Below are positions 33,931 through 45,255 of a stretch of 64,000 nucleotides of DNA, in pieces; positions within the stretch are counted from its first letter, which is position 1; each line of letters opens with the position of its first letter. A program made the translations under genes and the position numbers. Source of the stretch: Pratylenchus scribneri (taxonomy: Eukaryota; Nematoda; Chromadorea; Rhabditida; Pratylenchidae). The stretch is from positions 3,527,501 through 3,591,500 of the forward strand of contig JAQSEB010000010.1 in NCBI GenBank assembly GCA_030063045.1, written 5' to 3'. Below the pieces are notes generated by a model. That model saw nothing but the letters and a program-made list of their open reading frames with translations, made no database searches and was not told the DNA's origin.

Positions 33931-35264
33931 TCAGCCGAATACACTGTTTTTTGTCGGCGTTGTCATTGTGGCTGCAGTGCGGTCATCCGTCGGCTTTGAC
34001 TTTTCCCTTCCTGAATTCGGCTCCTTGGACGATGCGCCATCCATTTTTGCTGTCGTCACTTCGCCCGGTTGATATTGAGCAACTAAAATGAATAAAATTA
34101 TTTTAATTTAATTTGTCCAATTTAAAATACCATTCATTGGGATGAACACAGAAGAAGGCTGAACTGAATTCTGTTCTGGAAGTGGCTTCGATTGGCTGAC
34201 AACAATCTGAAAATTAAAAACAGAATAAATTGTTTGAAAGCGAAGGGAGGAAAGAACTTACGGTGCTGGTTGGTCCCTGCTTTTGGTTTGGCATTCGGAA
34301 ATAGCTGGCCCATTCACATCCTCCTTCTTGAACACCGCCGCCGCCCGTTGCCGTCGTTTCATCCATTTTCGGCATTCTCAAACTGAAATTTGGTTGATTT
34401 TTGACCCAAATAAATATTAGAATGTGACTTACGCAGTGATGAACATGACAATGAGCAATCCAGCAATAGTCGCACAGCAGAGAGCATCCAGGCAGAGACC
34501 AGTCACTGATTGAATTGATGAGCGCACACCATCGGCTCTGGGGACACTTTGAATTGGAACTGAAAATGAAATTCAATTAACTGAAAACTAAATGATAATA
34601 TTACTCACATTCCTTCACGATCAGAATGGATACGGCAGAAAACTCGGACAGGAAGTACAATGCCAAACCAGGCTGAAAAAATAGTGAAATATATTTTTTA
34701 AAAAGTTTTGAGTTTGACTTACAAAAACATAAATTGGAAGCAATTTGCAGCAATGGTTGAGCAGACCACAAATGGGCGAATTTGTTTGAATTGCAACAGT
34801 GCCAAGCAAGACGAAGACGTATACCATGAATGCAAGCCAATTCGAGAGAAAATTGATAAAAAAAATACCTGGTAGAGGCCGGATGATAAAGCACAGGCAT
34901 CCGCAGTACAAGGAACCAGAGGAGAGTGAGATTGACCAGAACAAGTGCCATAATAGTCTTCGAGTTCTAAAAATGCTTTGAATTAATTAAAATTTGGTTT
35001 TTAGTCAGCTTACCACATTATTTGTTGTATTGGCTGCAGTGTCATTTGTGTCATCAATCGTCTGTGGAGCGGCATTCCCATTCGTTGCCCGTGCCTTTTG
35101 TTCCGGAATAGCATCGGCCAATGTTGGATTTTCTTGAAGCGTGAACATTGACGAGGGCGTTTGAACCACTTTTCTGCAAAATGAAAGAAATTATTGATAG
35201 TTAAATAAAAAGAAACTCACGAAGGTGCAGTGGGTGCATCAGAAGCTTGGACGTTTGTGCGCAT
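33931..35264 (-). CDS. Uncharacterised four-span membrane protein, possible frameshift
   Basis: Start at 35264 (MRTNVQASDAPTAPS), then a polar Thr/Asn-rich N-terminus. Four hydrophobic spans follow: IMALVLVNLTLLWFLVLRM; FLSNWLAFMVYVFVLLGTVA; LALYFLSEFSAVSILIV; CLDALCCATIAGLLIVMFIT. The cytoplasmic tail is Thr/Pro/Ser-rich, ending NSVFG. I do not recognise the family; topology is tetraspan-like with both ends cytoplasmic. Spans 1 and 2 sit in different reading frames, and no AG acceptor is available between them. The frame changes at a run of eight A (34858-34865, T on the coding strand), so a one-base sequencing error or a true frameshift there is likely. Confidence 0.6.
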
Positions 35265-35571
35265 TTTGAATGGAAATGAAGTTGAAGATGTGGAAGGAAA
35301 TGTATTGATTTGTTTGAGAATGAATAAAGCAAGTGATTTGGTCGCCACGTTTTTATAGTAGAAGAAAGTGATGGAAAGAGAAAACGTTATAGCATTTAGC
35401 ATATCAATCGATATATTGATTGGTGATATGTATGTATGTCCTGTGTCCTGTCTCCTGTGGCCTCATGGATATTGTATACCGTATATTTTGTAGCTTAACA
35501 CTGTAATCAAAATCCACAAAAAACTTCATCATTTAATTCTGCTCATGCTCACTATTTAAGAAAACCCAAAA
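35265..35571. promoter_or_regulatory. Divergent promoter, membrane-protein and kinase genes
   Basis: 307 bp between two divergent start codons. It contains short tandem ATATATT/GATAT and TGTCCTG-type repeats (about 35403-35455). No protein signal was seen. Confidence 0.4.
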
Positions 35572-36969
35572 ATGGCAACAACCAGCAACAATCCCCTACA
35601 CCCAACACAACTACATTTCTACTCGTCCCTCCTCAACGCTGTGCGGCCTTTCACCATCTTCAATCTCAACTCAATGGCTCCCGTCAACAATACAACAGGA
35701 AATGGCGCTGATGCTAACACGGACCAAGCATTTCTTCGGATCAAAGAGACTCTTCTACAAGGCGGCATCAAGATTCAGCAACAAATTGGCAAGTCAATTT
35801 AGCAAATACTATTTTAACAATTAATTCCATCTTTTTAAAGGCGCAGGCACACACTCCCGTGTGCACCAGGCTCTAGCAACAATCGATGGAACGCCAAATA
35901 CAATGGTTGCAATCAAGCTGATCGACAAGCGGGCCAAGGGAGAATATATTGAGCGCTTTATGGAGAGGGAATTAAATATCATCAAACGACTTGCACATCC
36001 TAATATTGTTCGAGTTTGGGGTGAGTTCAGGGAAATTTAATTTATTAATACAATCCAATTCATACAATAACAGGAATCTTCAGAACGCCAGAATTTGTCG
36101 CAATAAACGAAGAATATGCCAAGAATGGAGATTGTGAGTTCAAGGAAATTTAATTTATTAATACAATCCAATTCATACAATTGCAGTACTTCACCACATT
36201 CGTGCAAGAGAGGAAAAGGTGGGTGATATTTTTTATTTAAAGTTTACAAGAACACACTGTTTTTTTTCAGTACCTGGTTGAGCATGAAGCACAGTTCCTT
36301 TTCCGTCAACTAATGGAGGCAATCATCTACTTGGAGAGGCAATACATCCTTCACAGGTCGGTTTTTTTTTATCGCTTTTTACCCCATTTAAACTTGCTAA
36401 ATTCCCATTTTTTAAGAGACCTCAAGTGCGAAAACATATTCCTGGACCGATGTTTCAATGTCAAGCTTGGCGATTTTGGCTTCACACGTCAACTGCGTCC
36501 CGGGGAGCATTCAAACACGCATTGTGGATCGAAGCCTTATGCTGCATTGGAACTTTTGACCGGCCAAACCTACCATGGAAACAGTGTGGATATATTCCTT
36601 AATAATTACCAACATTTAATGACTTTTTATTTAGTTACGTCATGATGACCGGACGATTCCCGTATGGAAGTGGGCGCGACAGTGTTTCATCAATCATTCA
36701 AAAACAAAGACTGAAATCAATCAAATTTCCAAGCCGGATGAGCGAAAATGGTTAGTTTTTGGGACATTTTTACTTTTCTTTAATAATGCAAATTTTTTTA
36801 GCGAAGCAGATAATCCTCAGAATGGTGGAACCGCAAATAGCAAGACGGGCAACAACCAAAGAAATTCTGGCTCATCCCTGGCTGGCTGCAACTAAGTGAG
36901 TTTTTCAGATCCATCAATTCAAACTTCTAAATCTTTTCGTTTTTCAGATATCAAATGAAAACTGTTTGA
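35572..36969 (+). CDS. TSSK-like serine/threonine kinase, damaged near subdomain IX
   Basis: A protein kinase of roughly 340 residues. Visible parts in order: Gly loop IGAGTHSRVHQA, VAIKLIDK with the ATP lysine, RELNIIKRLAHPNIVRVWG (helix C Glu), catalytic loop HRDLKCENIFLD, metal site LGDFGFTRQL, GSKPYAALELL in place of APE, VDI, then YVMMTGRFPYGSG, and a final lobe ending HPWLAATKYQMKTV. The HRDLKCEN / LGDFGF style fits testis-specific serine kinases, which nematodes expand in sperm. The W-S-x-G part of subdomain IX is absent: after VDI (36592) the frame breaks and resumes at about 36635, with no GT donor between. The first intron is GC-AG (35789-35840). Introns at 36021-36073 and 36134-36186 are near-identical. 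Either a pseudogene, an assembly gap or an odd intron; the rest is intact. Confidence 0.75.
36021..36186 (+). repeat. Two near-identical 53-nt introns around a unique exon
   Basis: Intron A (36021-36073) and intron B (36134-36186) are both 53 nt and differ at only three positions (one near the 5' end, two just before the final CAG). Both begin GTGAGTTCA and end in CAG. The 60-nt exon between them (36074-36133) encodes the kinase hinge and is not duplicated in either neighbour. Both introns are phase-compatible with the kinase reading frame. Confidence 0.92.
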
Positions 36970-37320
36970 AGCAACGCGAGGAACAAACAAATCAACACTG
37001 GCTGATTGCTCTGTGCGGCCGCAACAATTGGATGAATTCTCTTTTCCCCTATGATATTCGGATTTACCCTTCATTTGTATTTTGCCTCATATTCACTTGT
37101 ATTTTGCCTCATATTCATTTGTATTTTGCCTCATATTCATCATTGTACATATTATTAAATATTGCATAAATATATTTTTCAAAATTTTAATTGAATTTTC
37201 ATAATTTGTTAGCGCCAATTTTTATTTTAAAATTTTTGAGTGAATTACTGAATTAATTTGAATGAATTAAATTTATTCATTGAATCGATTATAATAGGTA
37301 TTTGTCAGCAATAAATAAAA
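36970..37320. other. Kinase 3' region and mcm-4 promoter
   Basis: AT-rich. It contains a three-copy 22-bp tandem repeat (37071-37136, unit TCATTTGTATTTTGCCTCATAT, one mismatch in copy 2), probably in the kinase 3' UTR, and the promoter of mcm-4, which starts at 37321. Confidence 0.6.
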
Positions 37321-40300
37321 ATGTCTGGAACTCCATCCGGAATTGGGTCGGATGACCGAAACACATCCCCATTGGTCCCATTGAATGAATTGGAGCAAAA
37401 TGATGTACTAAACACATCTGCTGGACATGGAAGCGGTTTGTTCATAAATTCAAAATGAATATTCAAAAAATGATTTTGTTTATCAGAATATGGTGGACTG
37501 GATTATCATCTCCAATCTGAGAGTGGATTTACCGTTCACAGTTCATCGACCCAACTCACACAAGGAGGCACAAAGAAAAGACGTGCCGACCTCACAATGA
37601 CGCCCCAACAACATAAAACATTAAAAATCAATGCGGCCGAGGATGCGTTATTACAGTTTGAAATTTATGATGAATATATTTAAATCAATCACTTCCTAAT
37701 TAGGAACAGTCTTTCGCCGGTATTGAACGGCGGAAATGTAGCGGACAGCACTGGGACTCGACTTTATATTTGGGGAACGCGGGTTTGTGTGTCCGAATTG
37801 CAGGCCGAATTTCGCCGATTCATCACCACATTTTGCACTGACCAATTGGAGGATGACGAAAATGCTGTTCAGGTTTTGATGAGTGAAATATTAAAATTGG
37901 CTTCATCCACAGATGGAAGCTGGACGTGTTACGGAGATTGACCCGACAGTGCCAATTTATATGGAGAAATTGCGGGGCATAAATGCCAGTGAAATTCCAA
38001 TTTTGAGCCTAAATTTGGGCCATGTTCGCCAATTCAATGAACGTCTCTATAAAATCATTGTGGCCTATCCAGATGTATGGAATTATTCATTTTAGCATTG
38101 AAATAATTAAATTTTAAAGGAGACAATTGGCTTTTTGGATGCAACCGTCGATGAGCTCTTCGAAATGACTTATAATAAAAAACTGCAATCCACCATTGAG
38201 ATTCGACCTTTCAATGCGGATCAAACCAAAAATATGCGCGATTTAAACCCGCAAGGTTGGTGGAATAACAAATTTTGGATTGGGAATGGGAAAAAAGTTC
38301 AATTTAAAGTGCTATTCAAAATGAATTTATTTTTGGATTTATCGACCATTTTCATATTTTCTTGAACATTTCTACTTTTATCTTCTAAATTTCCAACATT
38401 TTTTTAGATGTTGATCAATTGATCACCACCTATGGGATGGTCACTCGCATTTCTCCAATCATTCCCGAAATGAAGACCGGCTATTTTCAATGCGCCCTTT
38501 GCAACACTGTGATCCAAAGTGAAGTTTATTGTGGCCGAATTGAGGAGCCGGTGAATTGCAAAAATTGCAATAATTCGTATTGCTTTCAACTCATCCACAA
38601 TCGATCACTTTTCAATGACAAACAAATCATCAAATTGCAAGAAATTCCAGGTTATTTATTCAAAATAATCAGAATTAAAATGCAAAATAATTTAATTTTA
38701 GGCGATATGCCAACCGGCCAAACTCAGCACACAATAACCCTTTATGTGCACGGTTCATTGGTGGAAAGTGTTCATCCCGGCGACCGGGTCTCAGTCACCG
38801 GCATTTATCGGGCCACACCCGTCCGAATCAATCCAATCCAACGTTCCGTCCATTCCATTTATCGAACAAGCATTGATGTCATCCATTTTCGAAAACTCAG
38901 CCATGATCGATTGCATGAAGTCGCAAATGGGTTGGTTTATTATGGCCTTTAACAATTTGATAAAATCATCCATTTTATAGCCTTTTCATGACGGAAGAAC
39001 GCATCGAGCGAGTGTTGGCGTTGTCCCGATTCGACGATGTTATTGACCGATTGACACGGGCAATTGGCAAGTCCAATTAAAATTAAATAAAAATATATTT
39101 TTCAATTTATAAATTTTAGCACCGAACATTTTTGGCCACGATGAAATCAAACAAGGCATTTTGTGCATTTTATTTGGTGGCTCACGCAAATCCGATCGAG
39201 ACGGGAACAGAGTGAAATTGCGCAGTGAAGTGAATATTCTGCTCTGCGGCGACCCGGGAACGGCCAAATCCCAATTACTCCAATATGTTTATCAACTTGT
39301 TCCCCGTTCCCAATTCACTTCCGGAAAGGTAAATTTGTCCTCATTTTCCTTTCATTTATTTATTTTTTAGGGTTCTTCGGCCGTCGGTTTGAGTGCCTCA
39401 ATCACCCGAGACCCGGACTCCAAATCGGTGGTCCTTCAAACGGGTGCATTGGTTTTGGCCGACAATGGAGTTTGCTGCATTGATGAATTCGACAAAATGA
39501 ATGATTCCACCCGAAGTATTCTGCATGAAGTGATGGAACAACAAACATTGTCCATTGCCAAAGCCGGCATAATTTGCCAGTTGAATGCCCGAACATCAAT
39601 TTTGGCCGCCGCCAATCCAATCGACTCAAAATGGAATATGAAGAAGAATATTGTGGAAAATGTGCATTTACCGCCCACACTTTTGTCCCGTTTCGATTTG
39701 ATATTTTTGGTCCTTGATCCGCAGGATGAGGAATATGATCGAAGATTGGCCAAACATTTGGTTGGTTTTGGTCTCAACAAAAGTTATTAATTAAATTTAT
39801 TTGATTATTTTAAAAATAATTTCCCTAAATTTGTTTTATTCATTTAAAATTTAAGGTGAATTTCTATTTGGAATCGGATCCGGAGGCGGAAATGCAACAA
39901 CGCGTGGACATGGCCTTCCTTCGAGACTACATTGCCTATGCAAAAGCGAATATTTTCCCGGAATTGAGTGAAGAAGCGGCCACCCTTCTCATCCAAAAAT
40001 ACCAATTTATGCGTTCCCTTGGAAAAATGGCCAAACAAATTTCGGCCTATCCCCGCCAATTGGAATCGTTGATTCGCCTTTCTGAGGCATTCGCCAAAAT
40101 GCGACTGAGCAATGAAGTTACGGAAAATGACGTGGAAATGGCCTATCAGTGAGTCAATCGACATTATTTAATTAATTTTAATATTTTTGCAGACTTCAAT
40201 GCGAAGCACTTCGCCAATCGGCGGTCAATCCGGACACTGGATGCGTTGAGGTGAACATTATTGCGACCGGATATTCAGAAAAGCACAAACAATTGGTGGG

Positions 40301-40556
40301 AGTGGCCGCTGACCAAGTTCGTCAGGAATTGGAGAATCGACGCGGTGCATTCTCGCTCGGCAAATTATTCAGGGAAATGCGCACAGTTAACAAAGTAAAT
40401 CAATTCAATTTCATTTTTAATATTAATGAAAAACAATTAAAGATGTTGGACCGAGAAAGTTTTGAGGATGCGGTCAAACAATTGGTGCTGGAGGGATTCC
40501 TTTTGCGCACCGGGGACAAGGCCAGGGTGGTGGCAGACCAACAACCAACGAAATAA
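37321..40556 (+). CDS. mcm-4: MCM4, replicative helicase subunit
   Basis: Starts [14 protein letters not shown] and ends ADQQPTK. The N-terminal tail is Ser/Thr-rich, as in MCM4, a target of DDK and CDK kinases. The OB-type N-domain follows, with a zinc knuckle ([11 protein letters not shown] ... NCKNCNN). The AAA+ core has Walker [12 protein letters not shown], Walker [11 protein letters not shown], sensor 1 ILAAANP and the arginine finger [13 protein letters not shown]. The C-terminal winged helix ends in [33 protein letters not shown] and the [15 protein letters not shown] block point to MCM4 rather than other MCM paralogues. It works in the MCM2-7 ring at replication origins and forks. 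Introns are short throughout. AATAAA occurs about 90 nt past the stop. One 5' splice (about 37660-37930) was not fully resolved. Confidence 0.96.
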
Positions 40557-40689
40557 TAATAATTTTGGATGAAGATGGCCAACAATTTTACTCAAACATT
40601 TTGATTGAATTATTTATTAAATATTTTCCACTTTTTTCAATTTTTCAATAAAATTCATTTTTCTTGTAATTAATAACGCAAAAATAAAT

Positions 40690-41097
40690 CATCAGGTCGA
40701 GGATTGGTTGGCCCAAAGAGACACTCTCTCCTTCCCACTAATCCTCCTTTTCCCCTCCATATTCAAAGGCCAATATGTGTCCTCGGGGAGGAAAACCCAT
40801 CCTGCCCCCACCCCAACAAACATTCAATTATATTTTGGTGGCACATATTACGGTCTTCTCCCCGATCCACACGCCAATCTTGGCATTTTACGGCTAATCC
40901 CCTCTTCCCCCATCCCTTCCCACCATTGGCCACAAAACAATTGGCTGATTTTGGGTTTACTGTATCTGTTGGGTTGGCCGCTTTTTGTCCGCCGGATTAT
41001 CCTCCTCTTTCGCATTTATTCCATCATTGATGAGTTCAACAAGGGCCAATCGACGCCCATTCAATTTGGGGTGGGGCCATTGAATGGATCAAAATAA
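40690..41097 (+). CDS. Possible small membrane-protein exon (weak)
   Basis: An open frame of about 135 codons between mcm-4 and the zinc-finger gene, preceded by a good 3' splice-like CAG but with no in-frame ATG. It encodes a Pro-rich start and one long hydrophobic stretch (LILGLLYLLGWPLFVRRIIL) followed by a polar end (SIIDEFNKGQSTPIQFG). I do not recognise it. It could be an exon of an unannotated gene or chance opening in a C-rich stretch of intergenic DNA. The rest of 40557-41182 holds the mcm-4 3' end (AATAAAATTC near 40646) and the che-1 promoter. Confidence 0.2.
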   Translation, partial: HQVEDWLAQRDTLSFPLILLFPSIFKGQYVSSGRKTHPAPTPTNIQLYFGGTYYGLLPDPHANLGILRLIPSSPIPSHHWPQNNWLILGLLYLLGWPLFVRRIILLFRIYSIIDEFNKGQSTPIQFGVGPLNGSK

Positions 41098-41182
41098 ATT
41101 TTATGGCCATTTGAATACACAATAATTCCATTGTCATAATTTTCTCCCAGCTTAAAACACATTTTTTGGCCAGCCGGAAGCC

Positions 41183-43193
41183 ATGAGTTCGGCAACGGCA
41201 GCGGCTGCAATTTCCATCGGGATTCCCTTCAATTCTTCTGCTGATGGCCAGTCTTCTTCCATTTTGAGCAGTGAAAATGCCCATCAGCAATTCTATATAA
41301 CCAATCCCACACAATTCTCCACCATCACCGCCAATTTTGATCGCAACAATAATATTAATGATTATCATTATCCACCACCACCACCTATTCCTCCTCATCA
41401 TCAGCAAAATCATTCGCAACATTTTGACGGTTCACATTCGGCTTCATTGCTTTTAAGGCAAGCAAAACCATCAATTGCTCTATGTTTTTATCTATGAATG
41501 AATTATACCCTCAAGCCCTTTAGGATTTTACCCAAATAAATTGCAGACGCAATGAACTTTACCACCTTGAGGCGCCATCTTCCATTGGATATGCCTCCGC
41601 CGTTGGATTGGACCAACATCCAAAAAGGGCAACTTTATGCCATCCATATCAACATAATTTATCCTCCCAGAATCCACTTCCAATGGGCTATCCGGCCATG
41701 GCCACTGGCGACATTTATTTACGAGTTGGGGCCACATTGGAAATTGGGACATCGCCGGCTGCCATTGGAATGGCCAGGAATGGAGGCGGCGGGGGAATGG
41801 TAAGCCAATTGTATTTAGCAAATTGGATTGGGCCATAACAGTGTTGATGTTGATTTGCCCCTTCCTTCTTGTTAGGGTTGTTGGCCCCATCATCCATCCA
41901 ATTCATCTTCTTCAATGATGTTTGCCAATGGCCATCCTCCCACCAATCACCAGAATCATCAACAAATGGGGGCAACTCCATATTTTAGTATGATTGATGC
42001 CGTCGGCTTCCCAAATCCGTTTGGAGGCTATCCTCCTCATCCACCACCACCGTCACATCAGCAAATTGGCCCGTCTTCTTCTTCGTTGAAGGAAGAAAAT
42101 GTGATCATCAAAAATGAATGCGATGGAATTCCATCGAAAGGAAATCGACGATTGAAGAAAAATGGTGGCGGAGGAGGATCAACATCGACAAGGGCCTCAT
42201 TGAATGTTGGTGGCACGCAAAAATGTTATATTTGTACGGTTTGCGGCCGACAATATTGCCGAAAAAGCACATTGAAAGCGCACATGAAGCATCATATTGG
42301 CGATCGACCTTTCAACTGTCAAGTTTGCAATTTTGGGCAAATGAATGAATCCGTTCAATATTTGAGGAAAACATTTAATAGCTTAAATTACTCGAAACAA
42401 TTTGGTCTTCAATTAGATTATAGGCTCAATTGATGGGAAATTGAATGGCCTTAGCCCTCTGATTGGGCCATTCCATTGGGAATGAATTAAATTAGGACAA
42501 AAATATTCCAATGGCCAAAAGTATTAAATCTTGCAGATCTGTGGAAAACATTTCTCACAAGCTGCCAATTTGACTGCCCATCGCCGTGTCCATACCGGAG
42601 AAAAGCCATTCTCCTGTCCAATTTGCCATCGTCCATTCTCTCAAAGGTAAATTCAAGACTTTAGGGCATATTTTGATTTTTGTATTTCCGAATGTTTCAG
42701 CTCCTCTTTGGTCACACATAAAAGGTAAAAAACCCACATTGGGCCATAACAAATATCCCTCCCCATCCTTCTGGCACAATTTATAGAAATCATTTCCCCT
42801 CCCAATCTTCTCCTTAATTCATTTTTGTTTAATCATTGCCTGCGGGCATATTCAAATTGTCCCTTCCTTTTAATGCCTCATTCCATTTCCTCACTCCTTT
42901 TTATAAAGAACTCACACCGGTGAAAGGCCCTATCCTTGCCCTCATTGCGAAAAAGCATTCACGGACAGTTCAACGTTGACCAAACATCTTCGAACGCATA
43001 CAGGCAAAAATGGAAAAGAAATTCGATTCAATCTTATTCACTTTTCAGGCCAAAAACCATATTCCTGCGATTTATGCACAATGAAATTCTCGCAGGTTGT
43101 TAAAGAGTGGATTCCCTATTAATCCATTCTTTTATTTTTACATAGTCCGGCAATTTGCATCGGCACATGAAAACGCACATGAATATGAAATGA
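41183..43193 (+). CDS. che-1: GLASS/CHE-1-type C2H2 zinc-finger transcription factor
   Basis: Starts [16 protein letters not shown], with a long Pro/His/Gln-rich N-terminal half ([28 protein letters not shown]). Five C-terminal C2H2 fingers follow: [79 protein letters not shown] and [18 protein letters not shown]. The finger bodies ([17 protein letters not shown](S/T)[18 protein letters not shown]) match Drosophila GLASS and C. elegans CHE-1, the terminal selector of ASE gustatory neurons; CHE-1 was described with four fingers. It binds DNA as a monomer to ASE-type motifs. Two introns are GC-AG: 41458-41546 (AAG|GCAAGC) and 43004-43048 (ACAG|GCAAAA). The second is 45 nt, stop-free and inside the last finger linker. 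Confidence 0.9.
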
Positions 43194-43712
43194 ATTCCAA
43201 TTGAGTTGAGAGCAACAATGCCATTTGATTGAATAATTGGCCGAATCCCCCCCGGCATTATATTAAATTTAGGATAATTTTTGTACAGAATTGTTCAATG
43301 AAATGGCACCCATTTCCCCTACAGATTCCCTCAATTTTATTAACCACTGGTAAATCCTCTTTGGTCGAAAATTAATACAAAAATGCAAAATATTGTAAAT
43401 ATTTCGAACATTAAATGCTTTTATTGCTTTATCCAAATAAATAAATTAAATTAAATCCAATTAAAATAAATGGATAGAGGGGGGGGGGGGGGGGGAAGGA
43501 ATGTCATCAAAAGAGGAAGAGGAGGAGACAAGCAAAATAAAATAAAATGAAAAGATGAAATTGGGACGATGAAAAAAGGGAATTGGAATTTGGGAATGGA
43601 TTTTGGTCTGGGTGCTTTAGAAATTATTTTTAGGTGCCCAAAAATCAAAGAAAAATGTAAAATAAAATCAACAATTTTTGTATTCATTCCATCATTTTTT
43701 GTATCCATTTTT
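43194..43712. other. Convergent 3' region with a poly-G tract
   Basis: Between che-1 and the p31comet-like gene. It contains a 17-G run at 43479-43495 and A/G-rich low complexity after it. Several AATAAA-type signals sit near 43436-43470. No gene was seen. Confidence 0.45.
43479..43495 (+). repeat. Poly-G tract (17 G)
   Basis: Seventeen consecutive G between two converging genes, in AT-rich DNA. It is a likely G-quadruplex former and the same size class as the tracts at 18343, 22571 and 52291. Confidence 0.95.
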
Positions 43713-44970
43713 TCAGTTCAGCGTAGAGAAGAATGGGGCAATTCGGTACCAAATGCTGATGAGCGCATTTTCATCTCCTTCTTCCCATTCCACCGATGAA
43801 TTGTCGTCGTCCATATTTTCCATCTTCATAATTCCATTTTTCTTCTTCTTCTCAATTCCTCCTCCTCCTCCCTGCTCATTTCCATTGGAACATGCCGAAT
43901 GAACTGCAAAAAAAAAATTAATTAATTTAAAAATAATTTCCAATTGAATTCAAAGGAAAAAATTAATTCAACCAATTTTTTACAATTTTGGAGCAATTAA
44001 TTTCCCCAATTTTTGATCATTTAATTAATCAGGGACCTCTGCCCAATTTCCCGGATTAATTTTACCTTTCAATTGAAGTTGACGAATTTTCCTCCGCTGT
44101 TGAATTTTGTCGTCCGGCAATTCAAAACTGCAAATTTCCTCCAATATTAATTCATAAAGGCCAAAATATGTAAAAACCTCTCATCCTCCAATAATCCTTC
44201 CGTCCAATTATTCAATGGGCCGTTGGTTCGGATGAACATAAAAACTTTGTCCGTTTTCCCTGGCATTGGACAATTCTCAAAATGGCCGACCGCCGTTTTG
44301 CTCAGTGCTACTGCCGAAAACACCAATCGCCTTTCCCTTTAATGAATAATTTCAATTTAATATTTTATTCCCTTCCCAAACAAACTTTGCCGTCAATTCT
44401 TCGCATGTTGACCCACATTCGCCAACCACCGCTCTCTTCCCATCATTATTCTCCTTCATTTGCCTTCGTTGTTGGGCATTTTCCATTTCCTCCTCTTCAT
44501 TTTGTCGATGATGGCCCAAATTTGTGCAAATTGGCATTGGAATTCGGTAAATTTCCTTCGGCGAATACGGGGTGCCCCCAATCAAAATGACGAACTCCGC
44601 AATTCGGCCAATATTTGGCGTTCGAAAAGCCTCTTGAATGATCCGGGTAACCTGCAAAATTTCAAAATGGTTCCATCCAATTTATTCTACTCCACCTTTT
44701 CATAAATTGTTTTGAATTGTTCGGCTGCATGCGAATCATTTTTGACCAAAGTGGCTACCGGCTCAGGAATTATTTGGCGTTGATACAGCAATGACTGGAG
44801 GGTGATTTCGACGAGCTATTGGGAAATTTGATGAATAAATTAAATTATAATTTAATTACTTGTGATACGGCATGAATGCAAAGGCATCGTTTAATGTCAA
44901 TGCCCAGAGCCGTTGAATATGTTGCCATTGGCTTTGAATTTGTTGTCGTTTTTTCCATTGATTTTCCCAT
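43713..44970 (-). CDS. p31comet/MAD2L1BP-like protein (tentative)
   Basis: Start at 44970 (MGKSMEKTTTNSKPMATYST). Recognisable segments: VVEITLQSLLYQRQIIPEPV near the N-terminus; FVILIGGTPYSPKEIYRIPM in the middle; VFMFIRTNGPLNNW toward the C-terminus; then a low-complexity Gly/Lys tail (GGGGGIEKKKKNG) and an acidic end. LYxRxxIPxP and (L/I)GxxPxSPKExY are the patterns I associate with p31comet (MAD2L1BP, CMT-1 in C. elegans). This HORMA-like adaptor recruits the TRIP13/PCH-2 ATPase to MAD2 to switch off the spindle checkpoint. The identity is inferred from these short blocks. It is last of four same-strand genes and lies 286 bp after TTC14. Confidence 0.5.
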
Positions 44971-45255
44971 CAAAATTTGCTTTCTTCAATTCTGAAATTC
45001 CAAATTTAATATTAATTTTAAACAATTCCAATAAAAAATATTTTCAGTCTTTTCATAACCTAAATATATTTAAATAAAAATATTCATTTTTTTTAAATCA
45101 AATTTAACATCCGGAAAAAATAATTAAATATAAAAAGAATAATTTTCGGAGGAAAATAGCACATTCAATGGAAAATGTTTTAAAAGTAAAAAACAATTTG
45201 TGTGGAAATAATTATGATGAGAAAATAAATGTGGAAAATTCGATGGATTAAATCA

